Source of the DNA: Salisapilia sapeloensis
Lineage: Eukaryota; Oomycota; Peronosporomycetes; Peronosporales; Salisapiliaceae
Length of the DNA stretch: 60,754 nucleotides
Assembly (NCBI GenBank): GCA_023334545.1
Contig: JAADVB010000098.1
Location: 1-60,754 of the forward strand
Reading direction: 5' to 3'
This document shows, in pieces, positions 21,383 to 32,236 of the stretch (position 1 is its first letter; each line of letters opens with the position of its first letter). A program made the position numbers and the translations under genes. The notes below the pieces were generated by a model, which was not told the origin of the DNA, made no database searches, and saw only the letters and a program-made list of their open reading frames with translations.

Positions 21383-23212
21383 ATGGAGGCGCTAGGTGAG
21401 TATTATAGCTCCAGTGAGGACGAGACGCCGACATCCGTGTCTTCCTCTGCTCCTGCGATCAACTCTGCACCAGGAATACCTTCCACAGCTCTAACGACCA
21501 CTTCTCAGCCTCAGCATGAGTTCATGGCAGCTGCTAATAACAAGGAGCTCCATTTGAATCTACCAGTCGAACTCACACTCGCGCCTTCCCATGGCCCCAC
21601 TCGCGAGTACATGAATATCAATGGTGCTATTACGCTCTCAGATGGTTCTCATTCAGTCGGGAATGGCAAGGAAATTGCCACTGGTGTCGTGGAATCCACC
21701 ACTGTCGACGACATTGCGTTCGATTCGCAATATCACACGTATAACCAGTCTTGCACTGGCTTGGAGACCAAACCAAAGTACCAGAATCCGAATATTCCTG
21801 CAGCACCTCCCATCGGGAAGCTTTCTGGCGAGACAGAGCCAGTTGTGCCGGAAAAGAAGAAGGAAGTTGTCGATAGCACCACTCGCAAGCGACGGAATCG
21901 GGCGATTGCTAGGTCCAAGGACAAGGCTGAGGTCCACGTAGAATCTCTTGGTGACTATGAGACGCATGGCATTTGGGCTCCTCAAGAGGACAAGACAAAA
22001 TATCTGACGGATGTCGAAAAGGGAACTATATCAGAGGAACAGCAAAAGCATTTAGATGCACATAACGAAGCTAAGAAGCGCAAGACGGAAGAAGCATCGA
22101 CGATGGATGAAGACATGGACTTTGACAGGATGGTGGAGAGGAAGATGGGGCACTTGCTGCCTGCTCGACTCAAGCAGGGAGAACAGGCCGTACAGGCAAC
22201 ATCCGAGTTCCTCGGAGATCAAGAGTACGACTACCAGGGACGCTCCTGGACAGAACCGCCACGGACTCTCCGTCCAGACGATGGCGACCACGACGTCTAT
22301 CTTCCGAAGAAGAACATTCACACCTGGACTGGCCACACAAAGGGCGTGCAAGCGATCGAATTATTTCCACAGTATGGTCATTTATTACTCTCCGGTAGTC
22401 ACGACCACACACTCCGCATCTGGGATGTGTATAACGAACGCAAGTGCAAGCGCGTGTACGACGGCCATCGACATTCCGTTCGTGATTTGAACTTTTCCAA
22501 TGACGGCAAACAGTTCCTGTCTTGTAGTTTCGATCGATTCATTCAGTTGTGGGATACAGAAACCGGTCAATCGATTCACTCGTTCACGAATCGACGTGTC
22601 CCGTATTGCATTCGATACTACCCGGAAGACAATAATTCGTTCGTCATTGGCGACAGTAATAACATGGTCGTTCAGTTCGATGCTCGATCCGGTGAGATCG
22701 TACAAGAGTACAATCACCACTTGCAGGCAGTCAATTCCGTCACGTTTGTCGATGACAACCGACGGTTCGTCTCGACTTCAGACGATAAGAAGATCTTGAT
22801 CTGGGAGTGGGGCATCCCTGTGCCTGTCAAGTACATTTCTGAACCAGCCATGCACTCGATGCCGTCCGTCTCGTTGCATCCTTCTGGTAACTTTTTCGCT
22901 GGACAGTCACTCAACAATCAGATCGACGTGTACCAGGCACGTGACAAGTTCAAATTGCAACGCAAGAAGGTCTTTAAGGGTCATGACAATGCCGGATATG
23001 CGTGTCAAATCGGTTTTTCGCCGAATGGGCAGTACATTGTGTCTGGAGATGGTAAGGGAAATGTTGCTTTCTGGGACTGGAAGAGCACGCGGCTGTACAA
23101 AAAGTTACGAGCGCATGAAAAAGGACCTTGCATGGGTGTCGTGTGGCATCCGCTCGAGCCGAGTCGCGTCGTCACGTGCGGATGGGATGGTTTAATCAAG
23201 TACTGGGACTAG
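21383..23212 (+). CDS. PRP17: Pre-mRNA-processing factor 17 (CDC40/PRP17), WD40 protein
   Basis: 609 residues, intronless. The N-terminal half is low-complexity but includes the PRP17-specific segment VESLGDYETHGIWAPQED and YDYQGRSWTEPP before the propeller. The C-terminal ~300 residues form a seven-bladed WD40 propeller starting KKNIHTWTGHTKGVQAIELFP and including LLLSGSHDHTLRIWD, with the last blade ending VVTCGWDGLIKYWD. Prp17 acts in the second catalytic step of splicing within the spliceosome. Length is close to the human protein (about 580). Confidence 0.93.
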   Translation: MEALGEYYSSSEDETPTSVSSSAPAINSAPGIPSTALTTTSQPQHEFMAAANNKELHLNLPVELTLAPSHGPTREYMNINGAITLSDGSHSVGNGKEIATGVVESTTVDDIAFDSQYHTYNQSCTGLETKPKYQNPNIPAAPPIGKLSGETEPVVPEKKKEVVDSTTRKRRNRAIARSKDKAEVHVESLGDYETHGIWAPQEDKTKYLTDVEKGTISEEQQKHLDAHNEAKKRKTEEASTMDEDMDFDRMVERKMGHLLPARLKQGEQAVQATSEFLGDQEYDYQGRSWTEPPRTLRPDDGDHDVYLPKKNIHTWTGHTKGVQAIELFPQYGHLLLSGSHDHTLRIWDVYNERKCKRVYDGHRHSVRDLNFSNDGKQFLSCSFDRFIQLWDTETGQSIHSFTNRRVPYCIRYYPEDNNSFVIGDSNNMVVQFDARSGEIVQEYNHHLQAVNSVTFVDDNRRFVSTSDDKKILIWEWGIPVPVKYISEPAMHSMPSVSLHPSGNFFAGQSLNNQIDVYQARDKFKLQRKKVFKGHDNAGYACQIGFSPNGQYIVSGDGKGNVAFWDWKSTRLYKKLRAHEKGPCMGVVWHPLEPSRVVTCGWDGLIKYWD

Positions 23213-26200
23213 GTAGGCTCAAATGCAATCGTTACTTTGTCCTTGGTTATTCATTCTCTTCGATGATCAGTACTACTTATCCTTTAAAACGACGAGTGCG
23301 AATGGAGGTGAGTGTATATGTAGTAGGCAAGCACTTGGCCAAGTCTACCAACGAGTAGAGGGTGGAAGGATGAAAGAGAGCAGTAAAAAATTTCGAGAGT
23401 ATACACTGAGATGCTTCTTCATCGCCTGTCATGGTACGTTTCAAATGTACCTAGCAACAGGACGGATGCAACTTACTTTTGGAGGTTGACATCGTCGACC
23501 TCGAGGATTGTGACAATGTCGTACTTCGGTACGCTCGATGATATACTGCATTTGTAAAGATAGAGATAACTGAGCACTTTGAGTATTACTTTACATTCTT
23601 CTATTGCAGCTTGAGTGCGCCAAGGTTTCCATTCCCTTCTTTCGCGTATATCCGGACATTTTCACCTTCAGCTTTAAACAAAAAATAACAGTACGTCGAT
23701 GCTGATATCGTGACCTACAACAGATCCGATCGCTGCCCAACCAAAAGTACGCACAACAATCCCCCGCCACAAGACCAACGTATTATGTATCCTCTGCAAC
23801 AGATCTCCATGCCGTACTGATTGATGGAAACCCTGCTTTTGGAAGCAGAAGGGAGCGTCATGATGTACATCACCACGGACGCTCCCCAGGCAACGTACTG
23901 CCTAGTCCAGTCAGAGACTGCCACCTTCCCGAGCTTCGCTGCGGACCTCGGACCCAAGCTTTGCTTCTGCTTCTCTTTATCTAGACGTGGTCTACACTTG
24001 TAGAATGCAGACTATCACAGAAGCCGCTATGAAACACTATTCCATCCTGCATGTGAAAGCGACTATCCGTATTGAGTTTGAAGACGAAACACCATCCCCG
24101 AGTCTTCGAGCTCCAACCGAATAGTGTCTTCAGTCTGTTCAGAAATGTCGAACTGGAAACCGTCTTCTCACTGCTGTCAGAGCAGGTTCATCGACCGTTG
24201 ATCGTATCCAATACAGCGCGATCGGGAAATGTAGGCGACACTGAAGAGAAGGTTTTGTAAACCACCATGAAGTAGATGGAGGCGGAGAAGGTCTGCGTCT
24301 TCGATCTACCTACCTTGGTTCCAACGTCCATACAGCGTCCCAAATCTTATCGACGCTCGCCAACGTGCTCATGAGAGCGCAACTGCTGTTCACAAGAGCC
24401 AGAAAGCAGCTCGGACGCGCAGCAGACAACAAATGTCGAGCTGGCTTACCGAATCGAAACGCAGGCTCCGACAGACATCAGAAATCTAGGCCCAACAGCG
24501 TAGCGAGCACTTCTGCCACTATATCCCACAAGTGTCTGATGTATATTGCCAGAGTCGCATCATCCGACTAGCAGCTCCACACTACTGTTCTTCAGACTCA
24601 ATGCCGTACCTGTGAGGCTCTAGTCATCCAGTCATCCGAAGAGCAGTACGTACACTGCGTCGACTGCGCCGACGTTTCCACATCCGACGAAGATTGCCGG
24701 AACATACTGTACAAACTTGGACCCTATGCACTGCTACTCAATGAGTACTGGCGTGTCCTGTAGACTCACACGAACCTGAAACATATGCCGGATTGTAAAT
24801 AACACGACCAGCAATCTGCCAGCCTCGAGGTGTGCTCACGCTTCCATCTATTTCGCTCCATTAGGATCATCCTGTGCTGCATGTCATTCGTGCGATCATG
24901 GCTGATCCCATCCCACTTGCTGCAATAGGGAACGGATGGTACGCGACACTGTGGTCAGCGATCGTCATCTCCATCCAGGCAAGAGGCAGAGGCAGGGTTA
25001 CCGGAAGATCCATTGTCAAGAGCTATGACCGACGGAGAGCCGATCTCATGTCCGTACTGTGGAATCTGAGCCTTTTGACTGGAGAGCGACTGCAAACACA
25101 TATTGTGTCCGAGTTCGACGTCATGAAAGCGTTTGGTCTTGATAAGCCAACGTCAGAGGTCCAGATCGTGTCGGTACGTGTGCGGCGGAGATCATACCTG
25201 GAAAAGATGCGAATCGGTAGCAAAAGAGAGGCTGTTGTACCGGATTACACTCTTCGGTCCGCACATATCAGTAAATAAATCATCAGAGGGGTCAGACGAC
25301 GTGGTCAGGACACGGGAAAAGTAGAACGCAACATGTCGTTCTGCGTCGAAATGAAGTCACTGGGCGCCAAGTCGGCCCAAAAGCAGCGTGCTCACCAAGT
25401 TACACACCCGTCTCGACGCCTCACCTCCACTAGTGGCTCCCCTTGTCACGCTTGATATTCGAGTCAATTGATGGCACCGAGACGTGTTATCTCATGACAG
25501 CCGTACGAGACTCTGGTTCGGCGACTCTGAGCCACATGACATGATGTGTACAAAATCCAGGAATGGCTACCTGCGCGGACTTCAATCGGTTTTAAAGCTG
25601 AGGAAAAGGTATTCAGCGGATGCAGTTGGTAAGGAAAGAAAAGGTAGGAAACTATAGATGAAGTCGTTTCGTCGTTTACTCCGAGTCGATCATATGCGAT
25701 GAGCAACTAACTCCTATAAGGATGGGAGATGGTAGAGGATAGAGAATAGAATCAAGGATGTGGGGAGTGGGATAAGTCTGGAGTAGCATTGTATTAAAGA
25801 ATGCCTTTCCTACTACACCACATATTCCATCCCATGGTTTCTATAGCTTGCTGCGCACGCGACGAGAGAAATGCGATCAATAGAGCAGTCCCGCACGCCA
25901 GCACGCGCCTCGCATAGAAAAAACTCAGGTGCAATGGAGTGGAAACGGCCGAAACATGTTGAAGCCGTGGGGATCGGTCTCGTGACCCGGTCGTGAGTGG
26001 GGAGAGCAATCGTGAGCAGGGGTGCAGTATGACGTCCGACCATCATGTTACAGTGCATGATAAAGGATTCTACCTTCGCTCCATGCTCTGCAAGCTGTTG
26101 GAGGAAGATCCTGCCATGGGTTTGGCCGGCCTCTGTCACACTTCCACCGGCTGGCCTGGATACTTTCAACGAGTAGCTCTCGTGGATGGATAGCAGGCGT

Positions 26201-26265
26201 AAGACCACTCCTTCCGTCTTCATTTCCCATTTCTCCATCCGAGACACACTTGCTCATAATTCCAA
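23213..26265. other. 3-kb stretch without a clean gene; coding-like fragments, possibly decayed
   Basis: No frame is open for long and no family was recognised, but the composition is more gene-like than other intergenic DNA. Fragments include a Cys-x2-Cys...Cys-x2-Cys pair near 24600-24670 on the plus strand (QCRTCEALV and HCVDC), an open frame at 24874-25278 (plus), and possible splice-consistent exons on the minus strand at 23418-23790. Neighbouring fragments change frame repeatedly, which suits a pseudogene, or a multi-exon gene not resolved here. Confidence 0.4.
23418..23790 (-). other. Possible 3' end of a small spliced gene
   Basis: Three putative introns of 47, 49 and 51 nt (GTAGGT...AAAG, GTAAAG...TGCAG, GTAAGT...GACAG) join exons in one frame. 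The final exons read PKYDIVTILEVDDVNLQKR before TGA at 23418-23420, with strongly coding-like codons. An upstream exon and start codon were not found. A competing plus-strand acceptor (CTTCTATTGCAG near 23610) makes the strand uncertain. No family recognised. Confidence 0.25.
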
Positions 26266-26973
26266 ATGACTATCACTGACGACGTGCGCTCGCAGCTTTT
26301 TGTCCGCACGAACAGCTCAAATCAATCCAAGCTCATCCGGCTAGCCGACTCGAGCGTCCCGCAGACGGTTAACGGCAAGGCCTGGACTGCGTCGGAGCAC
26401 GCGCGCTTCCTTGAGGGGCTCGAGATGTTCCCGAGCGGTCCGTGGAAGGAGGTGGCCAAGCACGTCGGTTCTCGATCTACTCGCCAGACTATGACTCACG
26501 CACAAAAATACCGTGAAAAGATCGCTCGACGCCAACGAGGTCTGCGATGCACGTCTCCGAACGGTGGTCGTAAGACGCCTAGAGCAAAGAAACAAGCGAA
26601 GCGCACGACGCCTGCAGAGCTGCTAGCAAGTGCAGTCGAGAGTCCACTGGCGATCGACACTTGGAGCTTGAACTCCGGCGCAAGAGAGACTCGGTCACCG
26701 TGTGCGGTGGAAGAGAGCGTCTCGAGCACAAGCAGCAGCAGTAGCTTTGACTTTGAAGGTTGCTTTGAGAACTTGGGTGAGGACTTCGGACCAACCTCGC
26801 TTTCGACCGAAGGCGACGACCTGAACCTCATGCTGACCACGGACGACGGACTGATGTCGCTACTGGCGAACGACTTGAGCGTTCCGTCGCTGGACGAGCT
26901 GATGCTGCCGCAGTTCGAGGTGTCATGGAGCGGTGCGACGACATTTGGTGACAGCACCATGGTGGATGTGTAA
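26266..26973 (+). CDS. MYB-related protein with a single SHAQKYF-like repeat
   Basis: 235 residues. One MYB/SANT repeat spans residues about 38-87: WTASEHARFLEGLEMFPSG, then PWKEVAKHVGSRSTRQTMTH. It ends THAQKYREK, a variant of the SHAQKYF signature of plant-type single-repeat MYBs. The third helix is followed by a basic run (REKIARRQRGLRC). The C-terminal half is acidic and Ser-rich (EESVSSTSSSSSFDFEGCFENL), typical of an activation domain. Likely a nuclear DNA-binding transcription factor; targets unknown. Confidence 0.82.
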   Translation: MTITDDVRSQLFVRTNSSNQSKLIRLADSSVPQTVNGKAWTASEHARFLEGLEMFPSGPWKEVAKHVGSRSTRQTMTHAQKYREKIARRQRGLRCTSPNGGRKTPRAKKQAKRTTPAELLASAVESPLAIDTWSLNSGARETRSPCAVEESVSSTSSSSSFDFEGCFENLGEDFGPTSLSTEGDDLNLMLTTDDGLMSLLANDLSVPSLDELMLPQFEVSWSGATTFGDSTMVDV

Positions 26974-27873
26974 GCTGGTTCTCGGTACCTGATACGAGGA
27001 TTTTATTTCGATAGGCAGGCCTCTCGGTCTATTGACCGTCGCACGAGCCTTGCAGATGTGAACGGAATACAAATATTTAAGTTTCAAAGCAGCATTTAGG
27101 AGTTTATTGTCATTAGATCGGATGGTGCGCGGTGGAGGGAGCATGCGATGGAAGTTGTATCTATCATTGGGCGTTTTGGATTCGACCTGAGTCGAAGCTT
27201 TACAGCGTGTACCTTCAACCCCCACTTGCGTTTGCAGATGCGTCATTCGGCGATGCGTTCTGGTGGCTCCGGAGTAAAATGGGATTCTCGAAGGTATCTT
27301 ATCCAGTCAGTGGTCAATTCAGCTCCGGGGGACAGTCAAGAGATGAAGTAGATTTCCTGCGTCTTCTCAAGGTACAGTCCAAGGATGGGGCGCTTGCATG
27401 CCACATCTACTCGACACGCACTATCTGTCGCTTGGAGGAGCGAGATGATCTAAATAGAGCGTGCTATGTGTGCATTAGTGGGAGAGATAATCTACATGGT
27501 GATTTATGAGGAACATTCACATATAATTACTGTATGGAATTAAGCAAGGTTTCTATGTTCCCAAAATCTTTTGCTGCTCTCTTTGATCTGACCAACCTCT
27601 ACTCGTTAGTAAACTTGAGCAACTGCTTGCCTAGTACATATACACTCACCTCCAGTCACACTCACTCGTCGGTTCAAAAGTATAATTAGAATATTTGAAA
27701 TGAGATCTACTTGCAGGTGCCAATCGAGTACTACTCTTCATGTCCGTGTACAACTTCAACATGCTACTATACTAAACTTCATATAGAATAGTGACGTGCA
27801 AATGGAACGGCATTTTTACGTCTGAGTCGACATTTCTCAGCATCTGCGCGACGAATCACACGGACGTGGCTCG
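26974..27873. other. Intergenic region between MYB gene and I9 gene
   Basis: Only short unsupported frames on both strands (for example 27132-27509 plus). The last 350 bp before 27874 are AT-rich and probably promoter. Confidence 0.5.
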
Positions 27874-28371
27874 ATGCGATTTGCTCCATTTTCACTCCTT
27901 CTTGTGCTCTTCGCATCCGTTGCTGTAATTACTCTAACGGCTTACACATTTTCCGATTGCTGCTTGGCTGACTCTCACTCCCAATCGTCCTCTATCACCA
28001 TGGTGGACAAGCTGACACCAGAACTGCGCGAAGAAATTGAGTCTCATCCAGATCATCCGAAGGATGTGATCATCTCGTTGGACCCAGATCGCATGCCCAC
28101 CGACGATCCAAACTGCACGGATGAAGCCCTTAGTAGTAACAACAACTACGTCGCATCACGCCGCCAGAAAGCAGCGTGCTTACAGACAGAAGTGAAGAAT
28201 TATTTGGATGCAAACACGGACATGTATGATGAAGTCAAGTACTTTTGGATCAAGACGGATGTGAGCGTGAAAGGTGCGATGCCCAAGCTACTTTCCAGCT
28301 TATCGGAACTCGATTCGGTTACTGAAGTCCGAGAAGATAAGCCAGTTGCGACGATCAATGGTTCTCAGTAG
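27874..28371 (+). CDS. Secreted stand-alone I9 (subtilisin propeptide)-like protein
   Basis: 165 residues. An N-terminal hydrophobic signal (residues about 5-30, FSLLLVLFASVAVITL) precedes a domain from about residue 62 to 160: DVIISLDPDR, then ACLQTEVKNYLDAN, then SLSELDSVTEVREDKPVAT. The order matches the peptidase-inhibitor I9 fold (strand, helix, strand, helix ending in a Val-Thr-x-Val strand). The subtilase at 38885 in this window has the same layout in its prodomain (MDVIIRVYDD). No protease domain follows. Stand-alone I9 proteins such as yeast Pbi2 and fungal IA-1 inhibit subtilisin-like proteases, so this may be a secreted protease inhibitor or chaperone. An alternative is a truncated subtilase gene. 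It is convergent with the GAF gene, 63 bp apart. Confidence 0.7.
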   Translation: MRFAPFSLLLVLFASVAVITLTAYTFSDCCLADSHSQSSSITMVDKLTPELREEIESHPDHPKDVIISLDPDRMPTDDPNCTDEALSSNNNYVASRRQKAACLQTEVKNYLDANTDMYDEVKYFWIKTDVSVKGAMPKLLSSLSELDSVTEVREDKPVATINGSQ

Positions 28372-28434
28372 TGATATAACATGAATTTTGATCCCTTTCG
28401 AAAATTGCTTCGTCAAGAGTATGTGTATTTCGTT

Positions 28435-31400
28435 TTATAGCGATATCGTGCTTTCATGATCCTCTTCGTCGTCATCGTCCGCTTCGTTCCACCCTGTGTA
28501 GTGACCTGTCTGCTCTTCGGACCATTCGGTCGCTGCTCCATACTGCCCCATTTGTGCATGCCATGCTCGTATCGATTCTTCATCCCACCCCTGATGGTCG
28601 TATGTGGTATATTCGCTGTGTGGAATGGAAGCATAGGATGGATCCTGTGTATACTCATCTGGATGCCCTTCATTCCATCCATGCTCATACGTTTGATATG
28701 CAGGATCAATACTTGGGTCGTAGTTAGCATCCACCCACGCATTCCAATTCTGCTCTTCCGAGGTTTGCCATTCTACTCCTGGGGACAGCATGCTTTGGTC
28801 TTGTACATATTCGGCCGTGGATAGCATGTCTATTGTTGCTACTCTGTCATCGTATTCAGCAAATTGATCGAAAGGTAGCTGAGGATGGCTTTCTTCAAAT
28901 GAAGGTGACACATTTTCTGAAACTTGTTCTACTTGATCGAGTATTGCTGCCATGGTGTCTGCCACATATGCTTCTTCTTCCAAAGTATCCTCTAGCATGT
29001 CATTGTCAACGGCAGGCGTTAATGGTCCTAGTATTGCATCATCATCTTCTTTTACGACTTGTTCAGACTCCTCCAGCAACACAGGCACTGTATCTACTTC
29101 GTCATGCTCATTCTGTGGTATCGGCTCTTGAACTTGTTCCTCTTCGTCTAATGTATCTCTAGATATCTCTGAAGATGAAGCTTTATCAGGAAGAATTAAA
29201 TCCTCGCAGGTGTTTAATTGAGGATCAGTTTCCAATGATGAATCTTCGACGGGTATACGAGGACCCTCAGAGCTATTGGTTTCCATGTCACTCTCCAATG
29301 GTGAAACTTCAATAGGTGAGATGGGAGTTTCGAAGGTATCTGATTGACTATTCGCTTCCAATGACAAAGCTTCAGCAGGTAAAATGGGACTCTCGGGTAT
29401 ACTCGTTTGGAGATCAGTCTCTAATGTTGCATCTTTGACAGGGAAGATGAGAGTACCGAACGTATTCGGCTGAGGATTAGTTTCCAATGTTAAAGCTTCA
29501 CTTGGTGGGGTGAAATCCTCATAGGCACTCAATTGTGAACCTGTTTCCACGAGTAATGGTTCTACTGGTAATACCGGAGCCTCACAAGTACTTGATCGAG
29601 AATCAGTTTCCATTTTAAACTCAGCAGTCTGAACAGCACGTGAATAGCTTTCAGTCTTACGCTGTTCCTTTTTTGGTTCATCCTTTATCACAGTAGCCGA
29701 CGTTGCAAAGAGCGTTGCTGAATCTGTTTCAAGGAGCAGAATAGCAAGCACTTGACAAAAGTATTGAAGGAGCTCCAACGTCAGTTGGTCATGAGCTTCT
29801 TGAGCTGCTTCCTTTTCCCTATCCTTCTTCTCCGAATCTGGCTTTGATCCAGTGCGTGCCATCTCTATCATACCGAGAGGAGTATTCTTAACAGGTGATG
29901 CAATTCTTACCAAGTACAGCCCAGCATCGCCAGTGCTTAAGTCTTCTGCATCATTATATGTACCAGCTTCCAATACATTTCTGAGTATCTCATACCCGGA
30001 TGCAACCAGCTCTGATGTATTATTAACTGCTTTAGCGCACAAGCATGACGTCGTGGTGACGTATCGCCGGCGTATAACTTCTTCTCCATCATCTTTTTGT
30101 TCCTTTCGTATATACCATGTTTGGTTTTGGTCACTTGTAAAGACAAAGATGCGAGCTGCTCGTGCTTGTAGTATATCTAATAATCTCTCTTCGGCTTCAG
30201 CAACAACAGCTAGTTGGGATCCTGGAGCTTGTGACGATGATTGAGAGAGCGTGCCAAAGAGATGAAGGATTTGAGAGGCCTTCTTCTGCGACCGCTCTGT
30301 ACTCGATGTAACATGCGTCTGCAGTAGAATGGAGGCGGCATAGTGGCTAAGTAACGTTCCAAGTATCTCGTCTGTTGACGAGAATGGCCTTCCATTGATA
30401 GTATTCCAGCATTGCAGCACAGCAAAGGCTTTATCTGAGGATGCTGTTGCCATCGGTATGCACAAGACTTGGCGAGACGGCATACTCGTGATAGAGTCCG
30501 AGGCACTGTAGAATCGAGCGTCTTCATAAGCCCTTTTAACGTTGCAAATCGAGTTTTGTCTCGCAGCAAACCCTGCAAATCCACGATCCAGTGGAAACTG
30601 CCATTGAACTGGTCCTCGCTCGCAGGCATGAGATACTAATAGCTTGGATGATTCATCAACAACAAAGACAGCAGCATGGTCACACTTTAAGAGTGAGCAT
30701 GCTTGCTGCAGTAATCTAGACGTATCGTAAGGACATATTGGACAATAAATGAAAATAAAGATAGTACGAATGGAGGACAGTCGGAGCATGAAGCGAACGA
30801 ACAATGGTTTGGCATGCCTGGATCCATTTCTTGATGGAGACAGACAAGTTGATCGCCAACGTGATATTAAAGTCCGGATCGAGTTTGTCAAGCACTTTGA
30901 GGATGCTTGGGTCAATGTACTGGACGTCATCACTATGGACTTGATGAGATGAAGGCTCGCGGGTGGTAGAAAGCGATGCTGACGGACAGCGACTTGGACT
31001 ACAGTTGGAACTCCTTGAAGTGTTAAGAGGAGAATATGTTCCCTTTGATTTAGGAGGAGGTTGTAGTTTTGTTTTTGAATCCTCGTGGTTTAGTAGAGCC
31101 GGTGGACTATCACTAGAGTTGTGTTCGGATACAAAGTCGGATGGATCATCGACTTCATTCATCTGGCGCACAGCTTCCATCTCAGCTTTAATTTCCCTTA
31201 GCTGGATAGCCTGTCGATTGGTTACTTCTTTGTCCTGCACATGCCTAGCTTCCAGGACCTACAGTCAAGTAGATTATCTACTTTGAGTTATCAAGTCACA
31301 ACAAATCCAAGTCGCAATGCATACCTTTAGTTTTCGAATGAGTTCTTGGTTTTCTTTCGCCAGTCGATTAATGGTCTTTTGGGTAGAAGAAATGTGGTCA

Positions 31401-32158
31401 CTTGGGCGATTTGCAGGTGATTTCGACGACATCTTTTCAAGTGCAGAATATGCAGACGCGTACTTGCCTGTCAGCTTGTCAATCGCCTGCTTGTGTTGTC
31501 GATTCTCTGCCTGTGTATCTTGTACTTTAAGAAGAGAGCTACGCAGTTGGCTCTTCAGGTCTTTCGCATAATCTTTCAGATGCAGAACTTGTGCCTCCAA
31601 ATTTCTCTTGTCTTTGACCAAGGTTGACATTTGCCGCTCCATCAACTGTACTTGATGTCGTAAAGAGTGTGCATCGCCTTCATCGTCATTGCTATTGCTC
31701 ATGAATGCACACGGAGAAGGCGAAGTATGCGTTGCTAAAGGCTCTAACCGAGGTCTATGCAACGAAGGACTGAATGCAGCGGACGAATTTGATGATGCGG
31801 AGGCTAGAAGCATACTACGATTTTGATATGACGAATAGACTTGGGCTGACGGAGGATTCGACCATGGTAACTCTGGCGATGATCCACATCGATTCAAAGA
31901 TGAAATAAACGGTGGAGATACCGTGGTTTCCTGCTTATAAACGTTCAAGTCCGCAGGTACTGGAAGAGGTGTCGGCTCTACTACTTCATTATTCGACGCT
32001 AGAGCAGTTCCAGGTGAAGGTTCCGGTCGCTTTGGCTTCTTTCTCGAGCTACTATGACTTAATGAGCCAGTTGGTTGCTGGACAATGAAGAAAGTAGAGG
32101 CGGATGGAGGAGGTAATCGCTGGTTCTTCAAGCGTGATGAAGTAGATCGATTCTCCAT
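28435..32158 (-). CDS. GAF-domain coiled-coil protein with 21-residue tandem repeats
   Basis: Three exons: 31325-32158, 30768-31258 and 28435-30715. The introns are 66 nt (GTATGC...TGTAG) and 52 nt (GTACTA...TCTAG), and 1201 residues are read in one frame. The N-terminal ~160 residues are Ser/Pro-rich. A coiled coil covers about 165-300. A GAF domain covers about 443-590, with LLQQACSLLKCDHAAVFVVD, then GFAGFAARQ, then VLCIPM, the classic GAF strands. The middle holds seven tandem 21-residue repeats, and the C-terminal 130 residues are rich in Trp, Tyr and acid (GWDEESIRAWHAQMGQY). GAF domains bind small ligands such as cyclic nucleotides. Function unknown; without the two introns it appears as three unrelated reading frames. 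Confidence 0.75.
29165..29605 (-). repeat. 63-bp coding minisatellite (seven 21-residue repeats)
   Basis: Within the GAF gene, consecutive 21-residue units share the pattern (S/P)Q..T(F/C)E..I.P.EA..LE(T/S)(D/N); one example is SQSDTFETPISPIEVSPLES. Seven units are visible, all in frame and diverged, so the array is old but phase-preserved. Confidence 0.75.
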
Positions 32159-32236
32159 TTGAATATGAAAAGAACAAGATGAAACGGATATGATTTTTGA
32201 TTTGTTTGAAAAGATATGAAAGATGCTTGAGGAGAA

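Noticed and set aside
25813-26247. 144-codon minus-strand frame upstream of the MYB gene
   Set aside because: Overlaps the MYB leader, no domain, low-quality sequence.
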